Shown here: piece after piece, positions 13,571-22,268 of the stretch | How positions within the stretch are numbered: position 1 is the stretch's first letter | How the letters are laid out: each line of letters begins with the position of its first letter | Assembly (NCBI GenBank): GCA_964371655.1 | Contig: CAYJOD010000008.1 | Span: forward strand, 78,281 to 142,280 | Source of the DNA: CAZGSN01 sp964371655 | Lineage (GTDB): Bacteria; Desulfobacterota; Binatia; HRBIN30 | Length of the DNA: 64,000 bases | Direction of reading: 5' to 3' | Notes under the pieces: generated by a model | Seen by the model: the letters and a program-made list of their open reading frames with translations, nothing else | What the model was told of the DNA's origin: nothing | Database searches by the model: none | Translations under genes and position numbers: made by a program

Positions 13571-14602
13571 CTAGCTCCGACTGCGCTTCTTCGGCGCCGG
13601 CGTTGTATCCGGTACAGTTACCTTCACTCGTTTGGTCGGATCAATCTTGGCGAGCCTGGCGAGATTGAGGCCGAGGATCTTGGCGCGGGTATCGTCGCTG
13701 ATCGGCGCGTAGCCCCACTTCTCCTGCAGCTCCTTGGGCATCTGCAGATTGCGGATGTAGTCGACCGCCGTGCCCATGTCGTCGAAGGCGAGATCCAGTC
13801 CCATGACGATCTTGTCGTCGGAGACCCACTGCAAGGCTTCGCCGATCATGTGGTAGCCGCGATACGGTGCGTGCGTGAACCAGCCGATGATTCCGGACAG
13901 GCTGAGGTAGAGGTTGCGATGCTTCCCGGCGAGGCCCATGAGCTCCTCGTGGTACGGCCAGCCCATGTGGTAGGCGATGATCTTCAGATCGGGGAAGTCG
14001 AGGCAGACGTCGTCGAGCAGGCTGGGCAACGAGTACTTGTTCGGCTGTGGGCAGACGTAGCTCATCCCGGTATGGACGGTGAGGGCGACGTCGAGCTCGC
14101 AGGCCTTTTCGTAGAACGGCCACAGCTGCTTGTCGTTGAGGAACCCGTCCTCAGGTGCGTATACCTTACACAGCTTGGCGCCGCGCTGCTTGACCAGGTA
14201 CTCGAGCTCCCAGATCGCGTTCTTCACACCGCGGCGCAGAATGGGGCCGACGTTGCACTCGAGATACATGCGCTCGGGGTACGGCGCGATCTCCTTGAGG
14301 ATGAAGGCGTTGGTCGACATGCAGGTGGTGTAGCCGCTGACATCCATCATCGTCTCGCGCAGAGCGAAGCAGACGTCGACGCCGAACTTGTCCATGTACT
14401 TGATGAGGTCGTGCGCGCGCGGCTCCGGCATCGCCGCCCCACCGGCCAGGTCGCGGCCGCCGGCCCACGAACGCATGACACCGTCGATGCTCTTCCACCA
14501 GCGCTCGAAGCCGGGATAGTACGAGATCTCGTGCATGGACTCCGGGTTCATGAAGTGACACTCGGAGAGAGCGACGAAGTGGTCTTTGGTTGCTTTTGGC
14601 AC
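13571..14602 (-). CDS. Amidohydrolase-2 family protein (ACMSD-like metal-dependent hydrolase/decarboxylase)
   Basis: A 343-residue protein. GTG 14602 is chosen because gggaggctact precedes it and because upstream codons are not family-like. The fold is the amidohydrolase-related TIM barrel: ECHFMNPES near the start replaces the usual DxHxH-type motif, VHTGMSY (residue about 180) carries the metal-ligand His, YHMGWPYHEELMGLA (about 215) the second, and MGLDLAFDDMGTAVDYI (about 275) the late catalytic Asp. The region KYMDKFGVDVCFALRE is typical of the ACMSD/gamma-resorcylate decarboxylase group. It lies just downstream of the molybdenum hydroxylase genes in the same direction. Substrate unknown. 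Confidence 0.85.
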   Translation of the reverse strand: MPKATKDHFVALSECHFMNPESMHEISYYPGFERWWKSIDGVMRSWAGGRDLAGGAAMPEPRAHDLIKYMDKFGVDVCFALRETMMDVSGYTTCMSTNAFILKEIAPYPERMYLECNVGPILRRGVKNAIWELEYLVKQRGAKLCKVYAPEDGFLNDKQLWPFYEKACELDVALTVHTGMSYVCPQPNKYSLPSLLDDVCLDFPDLKIIAYHMGWPYHEELMGLAGKHRNLYLSLSGIIGWFTHAPYRGYHMIGEALQWVSDDKIVMGLDLAFDDMGTAVDYIRNLQMPKELQEKWGYAPISDDTRAKILGLNLARLAKIDPTKRVKVTVPDTTPAPKKRSRS

Positions 14603-14695
14603 AGTAGCCTCCCTAGTGATCGCCGAGGTGCTCGCTGGAAGGGACGTAAGGGACAGCAAGGACCTCAGCGATTGTCATCAGCGTATCACGCTTGA

Positions 14696-17110
14696 TCAGA
14701 CCTTCTTCTTGTCCCGCAGCAGATGCCACAGGCGCAGCGGGCTCGCCGGCACCTCGAGGGCGCGCACGCCCAGGGGTTGCAGCGCGTCGTTGATGGCGCA
14801 CATGACTGCGGCCGGCGTGGTGTGCATCGCGCCTTCGCCAACCCCCTTGGCACCCAGCGGTGTGAACGGCGAGGGTGTACACAACGCTACCTTCTCGGTC
14901 ATCGGCACTTCGTTGATCGTCGGGATGAGGTAGTCCATGAACGTCGAGGTGAGCAGCTGCCCATCTTCATTGTAGACGTACTCCTCGAGCAACGCGGCGC
15001 CGACTCCTTGCGCCACGCCTCCTTGGGTCATCCCTTCGACATTGCCCGGGTTGAGACGTGTGCCGCAGTCGTCGGCGATGAAGTACTTCAGGATCTGCAC
15101 CTGCCCGGTCTCGGCATCGACTTCGACGAGCACGACGTGACAGGCGTTGGCGGCCGTAAGGTAACTCTTGGCGCGCCCTTGCTCGTCGGCCGGTGTGCGT
15201 CCGGGAGCGGTCCACACGTACGTGGCCTCCGGATTCGGATCCATCCCCGGCGGCAGCAGATCGCTGCGGGCCAGCATGGCGCCGGCGACCTGGGCGATGG
15301 ACATCGACGCTTGCGGCACCCCTTTGATGCCGATCTTGCCGTCGCGCAGCTCGACGTTCTGCGGATCGCTTTGCAGGAGGCGCGCTGCCACCGCGACCAG
15401 CTTGTCTGTGAGACGCTCGGCGGCGCCCAACACCGCACCGGTGATGGCGACACCGAGGCGGCTTCCGCCTGGTCCGAAGTGCGGCGGGGCCGAGAGGCTG
15501 TCTTGGTAAACGACGCGCACCTCCGTCATCTCGACGCCGAAGTAGTCGGCGAGCACCTGGGTGATGACGGTGTACTGTCCTTGTCCTTCGAGGGAGAAGC
15601 CGATCTTGGCGACGATCTTGCCGAGGATGTCGATGCCGACGGTTGCCCCTTCGGGCACGCCGGTCTGCTGCATCCCGACAATGGCGTAGGCATTCCAGTC
15701 GAAGACGCCGGGCTCGATGGTGTTGACGACGCCGATGCCCAGGAGTCGGCCCTGCTTGCGTGCGGCCTCCTGCTCGGCGCGCAGCGTGCGGTAGTCGGCC
15801 ATCTTCAGAACGGTGTCGAGGGCCAGCTCATAGTTGCCGCTGTCGTACTCGTTGCCGCTGGCGATGGTGTACGGGAAGGCGTCGGCCGGTATGTAGTTCT
15901 TGCGGCGAATCTCCGTCGCATCGAGACCCAAGCCGCGCGCCGCGATGTCCATCAGTTGCTCGAGGACGAAGTTGTGCGGCGGCGGACCCATGCCGCGGTA
16001 CGGACTACCCGGCAGCTTGTTGGTGGCGACGATGGTCAGATCGTATTGCGCCACCGGAATGGCGTAACAGCCGGTGAAGGCGGTCAACGGCTTTGCCGCG
16101 CTCACGGCACCGAAGCCCTCCGCGGTCGCGCCGAGGTCGTCGAGCAACTTGACCTTGAGGCCGAGGACAATGCCGTCCTTCTTGCACGCCAGCGCCGCTT
16201 CGTAGTGGCGGTCCCACGATTGACCGGCGCCGCCGGCGAGATACTCCATGCGGTCTTCGATCCACTTGACCGGACGGCCGCCGGCTTTGCGCGACAGCAG
16301 GGCGGTGATCAGCACGCCGCGCATGTTGCCCTTGCCGCCGAAGCTACCACCGTGCGGCTGGCTGATCATGCGCACCTGATTGGATGGCAGTCCCAACGCC
16401 GTCGCCGTGCCGAGGCCCATATGATACTGCGATTGAAAGCTGCCGCGACAGGTGAGGGTGCCGTCGGCGGTATCCCACTGCGCGATGACGCCGAAGGTCT
16501 CCAGCGGATTGGCGCCGAGTCGATTCCAGCGGAACTTCTCGGTGAACACCTGGTCGGCGGCTTCGAAGGCGGCGTCGACGTCGCCCCAGGTGAACACGCG
16601 CTGCAGCATCACGTTGCTGCCGTTCTCCTCGAAGATCAGCGGATTGCCCGGTGCGGCGGCTGTGGTCGCATCCACCACCGCGGTCAAGACTTCATAATCG
16701 ACATTGATCAGCTCGAGCGCATCCTCGGCGACGTAGCGGCTGCTGGCGGCGACGGCGACCACGGGCTCGCCGACGTAACGTACCTTGTCGGTGGCCAGGC
16801 AATGCGCGCCCCAATTCTCCGGCACCGTGCTCATGCGCTGGCTCCAGCGCTTGGCGTCTTCACCGGTGACAATCGCGACGACCCCCAGCAGCCTCTCGGC
16901 CGCGCTGACGTCGATCGACTTGATGCGTGCATGCGCATGCGGGCTGCGCAAGATGGCGCAGTGCACCATTCCGGAGAGAGTCACATTGTCGATGAACTCC
17001 GTCCGTCCCGTGAGCAGCTGCGGATCCTCGACCCGGTTGACGTTCTTGCCGATAAACCGCGGCGCGCTGTTGGGAAGGTCGCTGATCGACTTCGGAATTT
17101 CGACTGCCAT
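14696..17110 (-). CDS. Molybdenum hydroxylase large subunit (CoxL/XdhB-type, molybdopterin-binding)
   Basis: An 804-residue catalytic subunit of the xanthine dehydrogenase family. Motifs are FIGKNVNRVEDPQLLTG at 19-35, HGGSFGGKGNMRG at 253-265 (Mo-pterin contact) and GVGEGAMHTTPAAV with the base Glu759. The substrate-side loop is PYRGMGPPP (370-378), related to the AYRGAGR of form II/other hydroxylases and not the AYXCSFR of true CO dehydrogenases, so CO oxidation is unlikely. It functions with the [2Fe-2S] subunit at 17135 and FAD subunit at 17652; gene order M-S-L in one transcript. The substrate is unknown, possibly an N-heterocyclic, aromatic or CoA-linked ring. Confidence 0.93.
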   Translation of the reverse strand: MAVEIPKSISDLPNSAPRFIGKNVNRVEDPQLLTGRTEFIDNVTLSGMVHCAILRSPHAHARIKSIDVSAAERLLGVVAIVTGEDAKRWSQRMSTVPENWGAHCLATDKVRYVGEPVVAVAASSRYVAEDALELINVDYEVLTAVVDATTAAAPGNPLIFEENGSNVMLQRVFTWGDVDAAFEAADQVFTEKFRWNRLGANPLETFGVIAQWDTADGTLTCRGSFQSQYHMGLGTATALGLPSNQVRMISQPHGGSFGGKGNMRGVLITALLSRKAGGRPVKWIEDRMEYLAGGAGQSWDRHYEAALACKKDGIVLGLKVKLLDDLGATAEGFGAVSAAKPLTAFTGCYAIPVAQYDLTIVATNKLPGSPYRGMGPPPHNFVLEQLMDIAARGLGLDATEIRRKNYIPADAFPYTIASGNEYDSGNYELALDTVLKMADYRTLRAEQEAARKQGRLLGIGVVNTIEPGVFDWNAYAIVGMQQTGVPEGATVGIDILGKIVAKIGFSLEGQGQYTVITQVLADYFGVEMTEVRVVYQDSLSAPPHFGPGGSRLGVAITGAVLGAAERLTDKLVAVAARLLQSDPQNVELRDGKIGIKGVPQASMSIAQVAGAMLARSDLLPPGMDPNPEATYVWTAPGRTPADEQGRAKSYLTAANACHVVLVEVDAETGQVQILKYFIADDCGTRLNPGNVEGMTQGGVAQGVGAALLEEYVYNEDGQLLTSTFMDYLIPTINEVPMTEKVALCTPSPFTPLGAKGVGEGAMHTTPAAVMCAINDALQPLGVRALEVPASPLRLWHLLRDKKKV

Positions 17111-17134
17111 GGCGTGTCTCAGGTCCTCTCAGCC

Positions 17135-17632
17135 TCACGCGGCAGGGGAGGATGAAGAAGACTGCAGCTTCTGCGCCGCGAGGCGAACGGATTTCAGGAT
17201 GGATTGGTAGCCCGTGCACCGGCAGATGTGGCCGCCGAGCGTTTCCTTGATCTCAGCGTCGGTCGGGTTTGGATTGCGCTGCAACATCTCGTAGACCGAT
17301 ATCAGGAAGCCCGGCGTGCAGAAGCCACACTGCAGCCCGTGCTCCTCCATGAACGCTTGCTGGATGGGATGGAGCTGGCCGTCCTGCGCGAGTCCTTCGA
17401 CGGTCATGATGTCGGCGCCATCGGCCTGCACCGCGAGCATGATGCACGAGCGCACCGCCTTGCCGTTCCACAGGATCGTGCAGGCGCCGCAGACGCCGTG
17501 CTCGCAGCCCACGTGTGTGCCCGTGAGTCCAAGCTGGCCGCGCAACAGGTCGACGAGCGTGGTGCGTGGCTCGACGAGCGCCTCGTAAGGTTGTCCGTTG
17601 ACGGTCAGATGAATGTGCACTGGTGTAGGCAT
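17135..17632 (-). CDS. Molybdenum hydroxylase small [2Fe-2S] subunit (CoxS-type)
   Basis: A 165-residue iron-sulfur subunit with ATG 17632 after aggagagggttgagc; a TTG 6 nt upstream is also in frame. The plant-type [2Fe-2S] motif GCEHGVCGACTILWNGKAV followed by RSC is at about 43-63, and the second cluster motif CGFCTPG plus CRCTGYQSI is at about 101-145. The length and both motifs are standard. It transfers electrons from the Mo site in the large subunit to FAD in the 17652 subunit. The C-terminus ends in a serine run. It is 24 nt upstream of the large-subunit gene. Confidence 0.93.
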   Translation of the reverse strand: MPTPVHIHLTVNGQPYEALVEPRTTLVDLLRGQLGLTGTHVGCEHGVCGACTILWNGKAVRSCIMLAVQADGADIMTVEGLAQDGQLHPIQQAFMEEHGLQCGFCTPGFLISVYEMLQRNPNPTDAEIKETLGGHICRCTGYQSILKSVRLAAQKLQSSSSSPAA

Positions 17633-17651
17633 GCTCAACCCTCTCCTTGCC

Positions 17652-18524
17652 TCAGGCCGCGGCTTTGCTCGCGGCTTCGACCAGCGCGCGCCGCGTCAGG
17701 ACGCGGGCGAGATCGCGGCGATAGTCGGCCGATGCATGGACGTCCGACAGCGGCTCGTCGATTTCCGTGCTCGCCGTCTGTCCGGCACGCTCGAAGAGCG
17801 GCGCGGCGAGTTTCTCGCCGATGAGGAGCTTCTCCGCGGCAAGCGCGCGAACCGGCGTGGTGCCGACACCGAAGAGGACAAGCCGCGCGGCCGAGCAGCG
17901 ACCGCCACTGTCGCAGGCCAGCTGTGCGATCACACCGGTGAGGGCGAAGTCGCCATGGCGGCGCGCCAGCTCGATGAACGACCAGGCGGTGCGCGGCGGC
18001 AGCGCCGGAAAGCGCACCTCGGTCAGCACTTCATTTGGCTCGAGGGCCGTGGTCAGATAGGTGACGAAGAAATCGGCCGCCTTGATTCGTCGTTCGCCCT
18101 TGGGGCCGACGGCGCGGAACTCGGCATCGACGGCCAAAGCGATTGCCGGCAGCTCAGCGGCCGGATCGGCGTGGGCGAGTGAGCCGCCGACCGTACCTTG
18201 GTTGCGATTCTGCGGATGGGCGATGTTGAGGACCGCGGTATGCAGGAGCGGAAAGCGACTGCGCACGAGCTCCGAATGCTCGACCGCACGCTGGCGGGTC
18301 ATGGCGCCGATCGCCACGCAGCCATCGACTTCGCGGATCTCGTCGAGTCCCTTGATGCGGGCGATGTCGACTAGGAGTGCGGGGCGCGCCAGGCGCATAT
18401 TGAGTAGCGCCATCAAGCTCTGGCCGCCGGCCAGGACCTTGGCCTCCCCGTCGTGCTGGCTAAGTAGCGACACCGCATCGTCGACCGTCTTCGGAGCGGC
18501 ATAGTCGAATGATGGTGGCTTCAT
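17652..18524 (-). CDS. Molybdenum hydroxylase FAD-binding medium subunit (CoxM-type)
   Basis: A 290-residue FAD subunit. KVLAGGQSLMALLNMRLARP (34-53) and TVGGSLAHADPAAELPA (111-127) are the two FAD-binding glycine segments of this family, with AVLNIAHPQNRNQGT between. ATG 18524 has aagggag upstream. It is the first gene of the three-subunit operon; an operator-like palindrome lies 40 nt upstream (18564-18577). The CoxG, MocA and XdhC/CoxI-type maturation genes expected for such an enzyme are at 37741-40501. Confidence 0.93.
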   Translation of the reverse strand: MKPPSFDYAAPKTVDDAVSLLSQHDGEAKVLAGGQSLMALLNMRLARPALLVDIARIKGLDEIREVDGCVAIGAMTRQRAVEHSELVRSRFPLLHTAVLNIAHPQNRNQGTVGGSLAHADPAAELPAIALAVDAEFRAVGPKGERRIKAADFFVTYLTTALEPNEVLTEVRFPALPPRTAWSFIELARRHGDFALTGVIAQLACDSGGRCSAARLVLFGVGTTPVRALAAEKLLIGEKLAAPLFERAGQTASTEIDEPLSDVHASADYRRDLARVLTRRALVEAASKAAA

Positions 18525-18563
18525 GTGCAGCGACTCCCTTTAAGCGGCGCGATGGTAAGCAAA

Positions 18564-18577
18564 CAAACGCTCGTTTA
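18564..18577. promoter_or_regulatory. Operator-like palindrome caaacgctcgttta
   Basis: CAAAC-GCTC-GTTTA, 40 bp upstream of the start of the molybdenum-hydroxylase operon. It fits the (G/C)AAAC-N2-4-GTTT(G/C) pattern known for PsrA-type TetR regulators except in the last base. Similar palindromes are at 37594 and 45236. No TetR gene is visible in the window. Confidence 0.45.
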
Positions 18578-18719
18578 GCAACAATCGCAAGCTGGGGGCA
18601 GGGGGCTCGGCGGCGATATTGTCGGGGACCGTGGCGGCGGTGCGGCGCGTCTCAAAGCGGCGGCAGGCTTGTCTTGAGCCCGTTGACCGTGAAGGCAAGC
18701 GGCCGGCTCTCGGTCATGG

Positions 18720-19472
18720 TTACTCCACCTGCAAACCCCACGGCGGGGATGCGTTGACGAGCAGACCGGCACGGCACTTCATCTTGATCTGCGAGAAGAT
18801 CACGCCGGGCTTGTGTGCCGTCCAGGTGTATTCGCCGGGAGGAACCTGGGTGTACGCAACGCCACCATCCGGGCTGGTTTCGCGCAGACGGCGGTCTGGC
18901 AGGACGTCGGCGTTGAAGTAGACCGGGCCATTCTCGGCCGGTAGCGGCGGATCGATGCTCACGGTGGCGCCAGCTTCGCCATGCGACCCGGGGTCGTAGA
19001 TCGACTTTCCGCGGCGGGTCACGGTGGTCACCAACTGACACTTGGTGGAATCCGGCTGTATGCGCAGAGCTCGTGCGTAGAAGTCGTAGACGACGTACTC
19101 CGGTGCTTGGAAGGTAACCCTCTCCGCGCCGTTGGGGCCAAGGCGAATCGTGCCTGTCTGGATGGGTGCATAGTCGGGGTGATCCATCACCAGGGTCACC
19201 TCGCTGCCGGCGAGGAGATCATCGAACTGGAAGTGCCCGTCGGCGCCGGTGACAAACCGCCTCTCCGGTTGTTCGAGAATCCACACGGCTGCATTTGGGA
19301 TGCGCCCGTTGGGTGGGGCGATGAAGCGAGTGGCGTCGCCGCTCAGAGAGACGAGCGCCGGGCTGTTCGCGGTGGTCGCGCTGTCTCTATCCTCACCGCA
19401 AGCAGTGAGGCCGACTGCGAGAGCACTGATCAGAGCCAGAGTGGCGAGCTGCTGTAGCCTTGTCCTGTGCAT
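18720..19472 (-). CDS. Predicted lipoprotein with carboxypeptidase-regulatory-like (beta-sandwich) domain
   Basis: A 250-residue protein from ATG 19472. The signal peptide is followed by a lipobox (SALAVGLTAC, Cys at residue 25), so the mature protein is lipid-anchored. The region PNAAVWILEQPERRFVTGAD then GHFQFDDLLAGSEVTLVMDH resembles carboxypeptidase-D regulatory or CnaB-like repeats, and a second similar domain occupies the C-terminal half (GEAGATVSIDPPLPAENG, VAYTQVPPGEYTW). Longer in-frame starts exist but would bury the signal peptide. Function unknown; possibly a surface or periplasmic carbohydrate/steroid-contact protein. It stands alone between the hydroxylase operon and the DUF4160 pair. 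Confidence 0.72.
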   Translation of the reverse strand: MHRTRLQQLATLALISALAVGLTACGEDRDSATTANSPALVSLSGDATRFIAPPNGRIPNAAVWILEQPERRFVTGADGHFQFDDLLAGSEVTLVMDHPDYAPIQTGTIRLGPNGAERVTFQAPEYVVYDFYARALRIQPDSTKCQLVTTVTRRGKSIYDPGSHGEAGATVSIDPPLPAENGPVYFNADVLPDRRLRETSPDGGVAYTQVPPGEYTWTAHKPGVIFSQIKMKCRAGLLVNASPPWGLQVE

Positions 19473-19744
19473 GCCGGAACAGCGCATACCACGGGGCCAG
19501 AGTGAAGGGGAGAGCGCCGGCCGCCGCACCCACATTCGGGGGAACCTGATCGTTCCGCCCGTCGATAAAGCTCGGCATAACCGTCTCACAGGCAACAGAT
19601 CGCCGAGGTGTGGGTTCCAAGGAGTGTAAGAGCTCTTTACAGCGGACAACCCGGCCGGGCCGAATCCGCTCGATTCCAAAGATGTCCCTCCTTTGCGGAA
19701 TGCCTCAGTCACCGATATCATCTACATATGTTCGGGGAATTCGA

Positions 19745-20005
19745 GTGCCTGAGATCAGCCGCTTTTTCGGAATTGTGATCCGCATGTTCTTTGACGATCA
19801 CCCACCCGCGCATCTCCACGCGCAGTATGGTGCTTGTTCAGGACTTGTCGCCCTGCAGCCGATTGCCGTCATCGAGAGTGACTTGCCGGCCCGGGCTCTG
19901 TCGATGGTTCTCGAATGGACGGCGGTGCATCAACAGGAGCTCTTGGAAAACTGGGAGAGATTGCGCACGTCGCGTTCCCCGGTGAAGGTACCGCCGCTAA
20001 CGTGA
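19745..20005 (+). CDS. DUF4160-family protein (chromosomal pair)
   Basis: An 86-residue protein from GTG 19745 (ggggaattcga upstream). VPEISRFFGIVIRMFFDDHP then PAHLHAQYG is the diagnostic DUF4160 start (P-x-I-x-x-FxGIxI-xMyxxDHxPPHfHxxYg). The C-terminal helix VLEWTAVHQQELLENWERLR is also typical. It is followed 16 nt later by a DUF2442 gene. Such pairs are considered toxin-antitoxin-like. The same pair occurs in the integron (3895-4420), but this one has the longer, more canonical N-terminus. Confidence 0.9.
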   Translation: MPEISRFFGIVIRMFFDDHPPAHLHAQYGACSGLVALQPIAVIESDLPARALSMVLEWTAVHQQELLENWERLRTSRSPVKVPPLT

Positions 20006-20021
20006 CGAGAGGAGCTTCAGA

Positions 20022-20306
20022 ATGTCGGTGCGAGTGAATTCAGTCCGGCATGTTCGGGACTATGTTCTCGACCTGAATTTCAGCGATGGTTCGCGCGGTC
20101 AGATTGATTTTCGCAACCGAGTGGTTGGTCGCGGTGGGGTCTTTTCCGTCCTTGAAGAGATCGACATGTTTCGCCAGGTCCGGGTCGACGCGGAAGCGGG
20201 AACGATCGTCTGGCCGAACGGGGTCGACTTCTGCCCCGATGTCCTCCATCACGAGGCGACAGCCGCCCCGTTGCCGCAGCTGCCGGAGAAGCATCGCGCC
20301 GCCTGA
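20022..20306 (+). CDS. DUF2442-family protein (chromosomal pair)
   Basis: A 94-residue protein, ATG 20022 after gagaggagcttcaga. VNSVRHVRDYVLDLNFSDGS, then GQIDFRNRVVGRGGVFSVLE, VDAEAGTIVWPNGVDFCPDV and LH are the DUF2442 landmarks (a small beta domain ending in the IvWPNGxDixPe-L motif). It is probably co-transcribed with 19745-20005. Its function is not established, but it is likely the DNA-binding or antitoxin-like half of a two-gene module. Confidence 0.9.
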   Translation: MSVRVNSVRHVRDYVLDLNFSDGSRGQIDFRNRVVGRGGVFSVLEEIDMFRQVRVDAEAGTIVWPNGVDFCPDVLHHEATAAPLPQLPEKHRAA

Positions 20307-20416
20307 GCGAACCCTGCAGACGCGCAAGACCGGGGGAAGAGATTCTGGAGGTCTTCGCAAGAGGTGAATCGGCCGTCGCATCTCGCCGATCCGCCTCTAC
20401 GCGTCGCGCCTTCCCC

Positions 20417-21604
20417 CTACCGCTTCACGATCACCGACGAGCCGTGGCCGAAGAGGCCTTGGTTGACGCTGATGCCGACCTTGGCGCCTTTGACCTGACG
20501 GCCTTGCGCTTGCCCGCGCAGCTGCCAAACGAGCTCGCAGACTTGCGCGATCGCCTGCGCCGGCACCGCTTCGCCAAAGCACGAGAGGCCACCGCTCGGG
20601 TTCACCGGGACGCGGCCGCCAATGGTGGTAACGCCGTCGTTGAGCAGGCGCTCTCCTTCGCCCGGCTGGCACAGGCCGATGTTCTCGTACCAATCCAGCT
20701 CCAGCGCCGACGAGAGATCGTAGACCTCGGCGAGGTTTACGTCCTCGGGTCCGAGACCGGCTTCCGCATACGCGGCGGCGGTGATCGAATCGCGAAACGA
20801 TACGTCGGGCGGCGGCGCGCTGTGCGCCGAGTCGGTGGCGAAGTTCGGCATCTCGATGATTGTGTTGGGATACCTGGGTGTCACCGTGGAGATCGCCGCG
20901 ATCTTGATCGGCTTGCGCGTGTGCTTCTTCGCATATTTCATGCTGCATACGACCACGGCGGCGCCGCCGTCGCTGGTGGCACAGATCTCCAACAGCCGCA
21001 GGGGATCGGAGACCATCGGCGAAGCGAGAACCTCTTCTTCGCTGACTTCCTTGCGGTAGCGCGCGTTCGGATTGTTCAGGCCGTGACGGCTATTCTTCAC
21101 CTTGACCTTGGCGAAGTCGCTGTCGGTGGCGCCATAGAGGTCTTTTCTGCGGCGCGCATAGAAAGCGAAGTAGGTCGGGTTGGTGGCGCCCAGCAGCCGG
21201 AAGCGCAGCCAATCCGGATCATCGCGGCGTTCGCCGCCGACCGGAGCAAAGAAGCCTTTCGGCGTGGTGTCGGCGCCGACGACGAGGGCGACGTCACAGA
21301 AGCCGGCGAGAATCTGGGCGCGCGCCGCATTCAACGCCGTCGCGCCCGAGGCGCATGCGGCGTACGAGCTCGCGACGCGTGCGCCCGACCAGCCGAGGGC
21401 CTGCGCAAACGTGGCGCCGGCGACAAAGCCGGGATATCCGCAACGCACGGTGTCGGCCCCGGAGATGAACTGGACGTCCTTCCACTCGATGCCGGCATCC
21501 TTGAGCGCGTCCTGACATGCCTTGATGCCGTACTCAACGAAGTTCTTTCCCCACTTGCCCCACGGATGCATGCCGACGCCGAGAACGGCAACTTGTTTGC
21601 TCAT
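20417..21604 (-). CDS. Thiolase/SCP-x-type acetyl-CoA acetyltransferase-like protein
   Basis: A 395-residue thiolase-superfamily protein, ATG 21604 with aggagatcgcaa. It has the nucleophilic Cys in YAACASGATALNAA (residues 81-94), unlike the paralogue at 11911. The second half carries EVYDLSSALELDWYENIGLC and VNPSGGLSCFGEAVPAQ, so the usual GHP His is changed to GEA, and the C-terminal Cys loop is VNQGLFGHGS. This mixture suits lipid-transfer-protein thiolases (Ltp group). It is last in the row acyl-CoA dehydrogenase, acyl-CoA dehydrogenase, DUF35, thiolase, the order of the actinobacterial chsE1-chsE2-chsH2-ltp2 side-chain operon, but without the MaoC hydratase. Confidence 0.85.
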   Translation of the reverse strand: MSKQVAVLGVGMHPWGKWGKNFVEYGIKACQDALKDAGIEWKDVQFISGADTVRCGYPGFVAGATFAQALGWSGARVASSYAACASGATALNAARAQILAGFCDVALVVGADTTPKGFFAPVGGERRDDPDWLRFRLLGATNPTYFAFYARRRKDLYGATDSDFAKVKVKNSRHGLNNPNARYRKEVSEEEVLASPMVSDPLRLLEICATSDGGAAVVVCSMKYAKKHTRKPIKIAAISTVTPRYPNTIIEMPNFATDSAHSAPPPDVSFRDSITAAAYAEAGLGPEDVNLAEVYDLSSALELDWYENIGLCQPGEGERLLNDGVTTIGGRVPVNPSGGLSCFGEAVPAQAIAQVCELVWQLRGQAQGRQVKGAKVGISVNQGLFGHGSSVIVKR

Positions 21605-21649
21605 TTGCGATCTCCTGTAAGGATGGTCTACGAGGTAGGACTAACCCGG

Positions 21650-21803
21650 ATTTCTCACCGCAGAGACGCGGAGACGCAGAGAGATCCAAGGTCGCTTGTG
21701 AATTCCGTAAGATGGTAGGGAACGACGTGGCGCCGGCAGTGCAGAGATGATCGGCTTCGTATGTTGATCAACTCCGTCTTCTCGGTGTCTCTGCGGTGAT
21801 TCC
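21650..21803. repeat. Palindromic tandem-word repeat (cgcagaga family)
   Basis: Left arm tctcaccgcagagacgcgga then gacgcagaga; right arm tctcggtgtctctgcggtga at 21780-21799. The unit is 8 bp. It lies between the thiolase start and the DUF35 stop, inside what should be one operon. Confidence 0.7.
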
Positions 21804-21816
21804 TGGATAAGCACCA

Positions 21817-22251
21817 TCAGCCGTTCACCGGCTTCCATTTCCACACCAGGTACGCTGAGGTGTCGTCTTCGTAGAGCGTGTCGAGGACGAGCTCCACGTT
21901 CATGCCGACCTTCAACGACTGCGGGTCGACGCCGCCGGCGAGCTGCCCGAGCACGACCATCTTCTCTTCGTCCAACTCGACGGCAGCAATCGTGTAGGGC
22001 ACGAACGGGTCGGGCGACACGTACGGCGCCGGTGGTGCGTAGTGATTTGTCGTGAACGACCAGATCTTCCCGGTGCGGCTCAAGGGCACTTCCTCGAACT
22101 CGCTGCTGCTGCAGGTCGGGTTGCGGCAGAAGAGCGCTTCCTTGGGAAAGAAGTAGCTGTGGCACTGCTTGCAGCGGCTGCCGAGGAGATGCGGTTGTTG
22201 CGCATCGGTGGTGAACCAGCCCTCAATTGCGGGAACCTGAGGTTTGCTCAT
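21817..22251 (-). CDS. DUF35 OB-fold/zinc-ribbon acyl-CoA-associated protein
   Basis: A 144-residue protein from ATG 22251 (agaggacgacga). The zinc ribbon is CKQCHSYFFPKEALFCRNPT followed by C (residues 27-47), then an OB-fold with TGKIWSFTTNHYAPPAPY and FVPYTIAAVELDEEKMVVLG. It is 17 nt downstream of the second acyl-CoA dehydrogenase and upstream of the thiolase 20417-21604, its likely partner. In the ChsH2 enzyme of mycobacteria the equivalent DUF35 is fused to a MaoC-like hydratase domain; here it stands alone. Confidence 0.9.
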   Translation of the reverse strand: MSKPQVPAIEGWFTTDAQQPHLLGSRCKQCHSYFFPKEALFCRNPTCSSSEFEEVPLSRTGKIWSFTTNHYAPPAPYVSPDPFVPYTIAAVELDEEKMVVLGQLAGGVDPQSLKVGMNVELVLDTLYEDDTSAYLVWKWKPVNG

Positions 22252-22268
22252 TCGTCGTCCTCTTGTGT

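Noticed and set aside
14696..18524. Aerobic CO dehydrogenase
   Set aside because: The large subunit lacks the AYXCSFR active-site loop of form I CoxL; it reads PYRGMGPPP.
18720..19721. Longer start for the lipoprotein gene
   Set aside because: The upstream 83 codons have no family-like features and would place the lipobox signal peptide internally.
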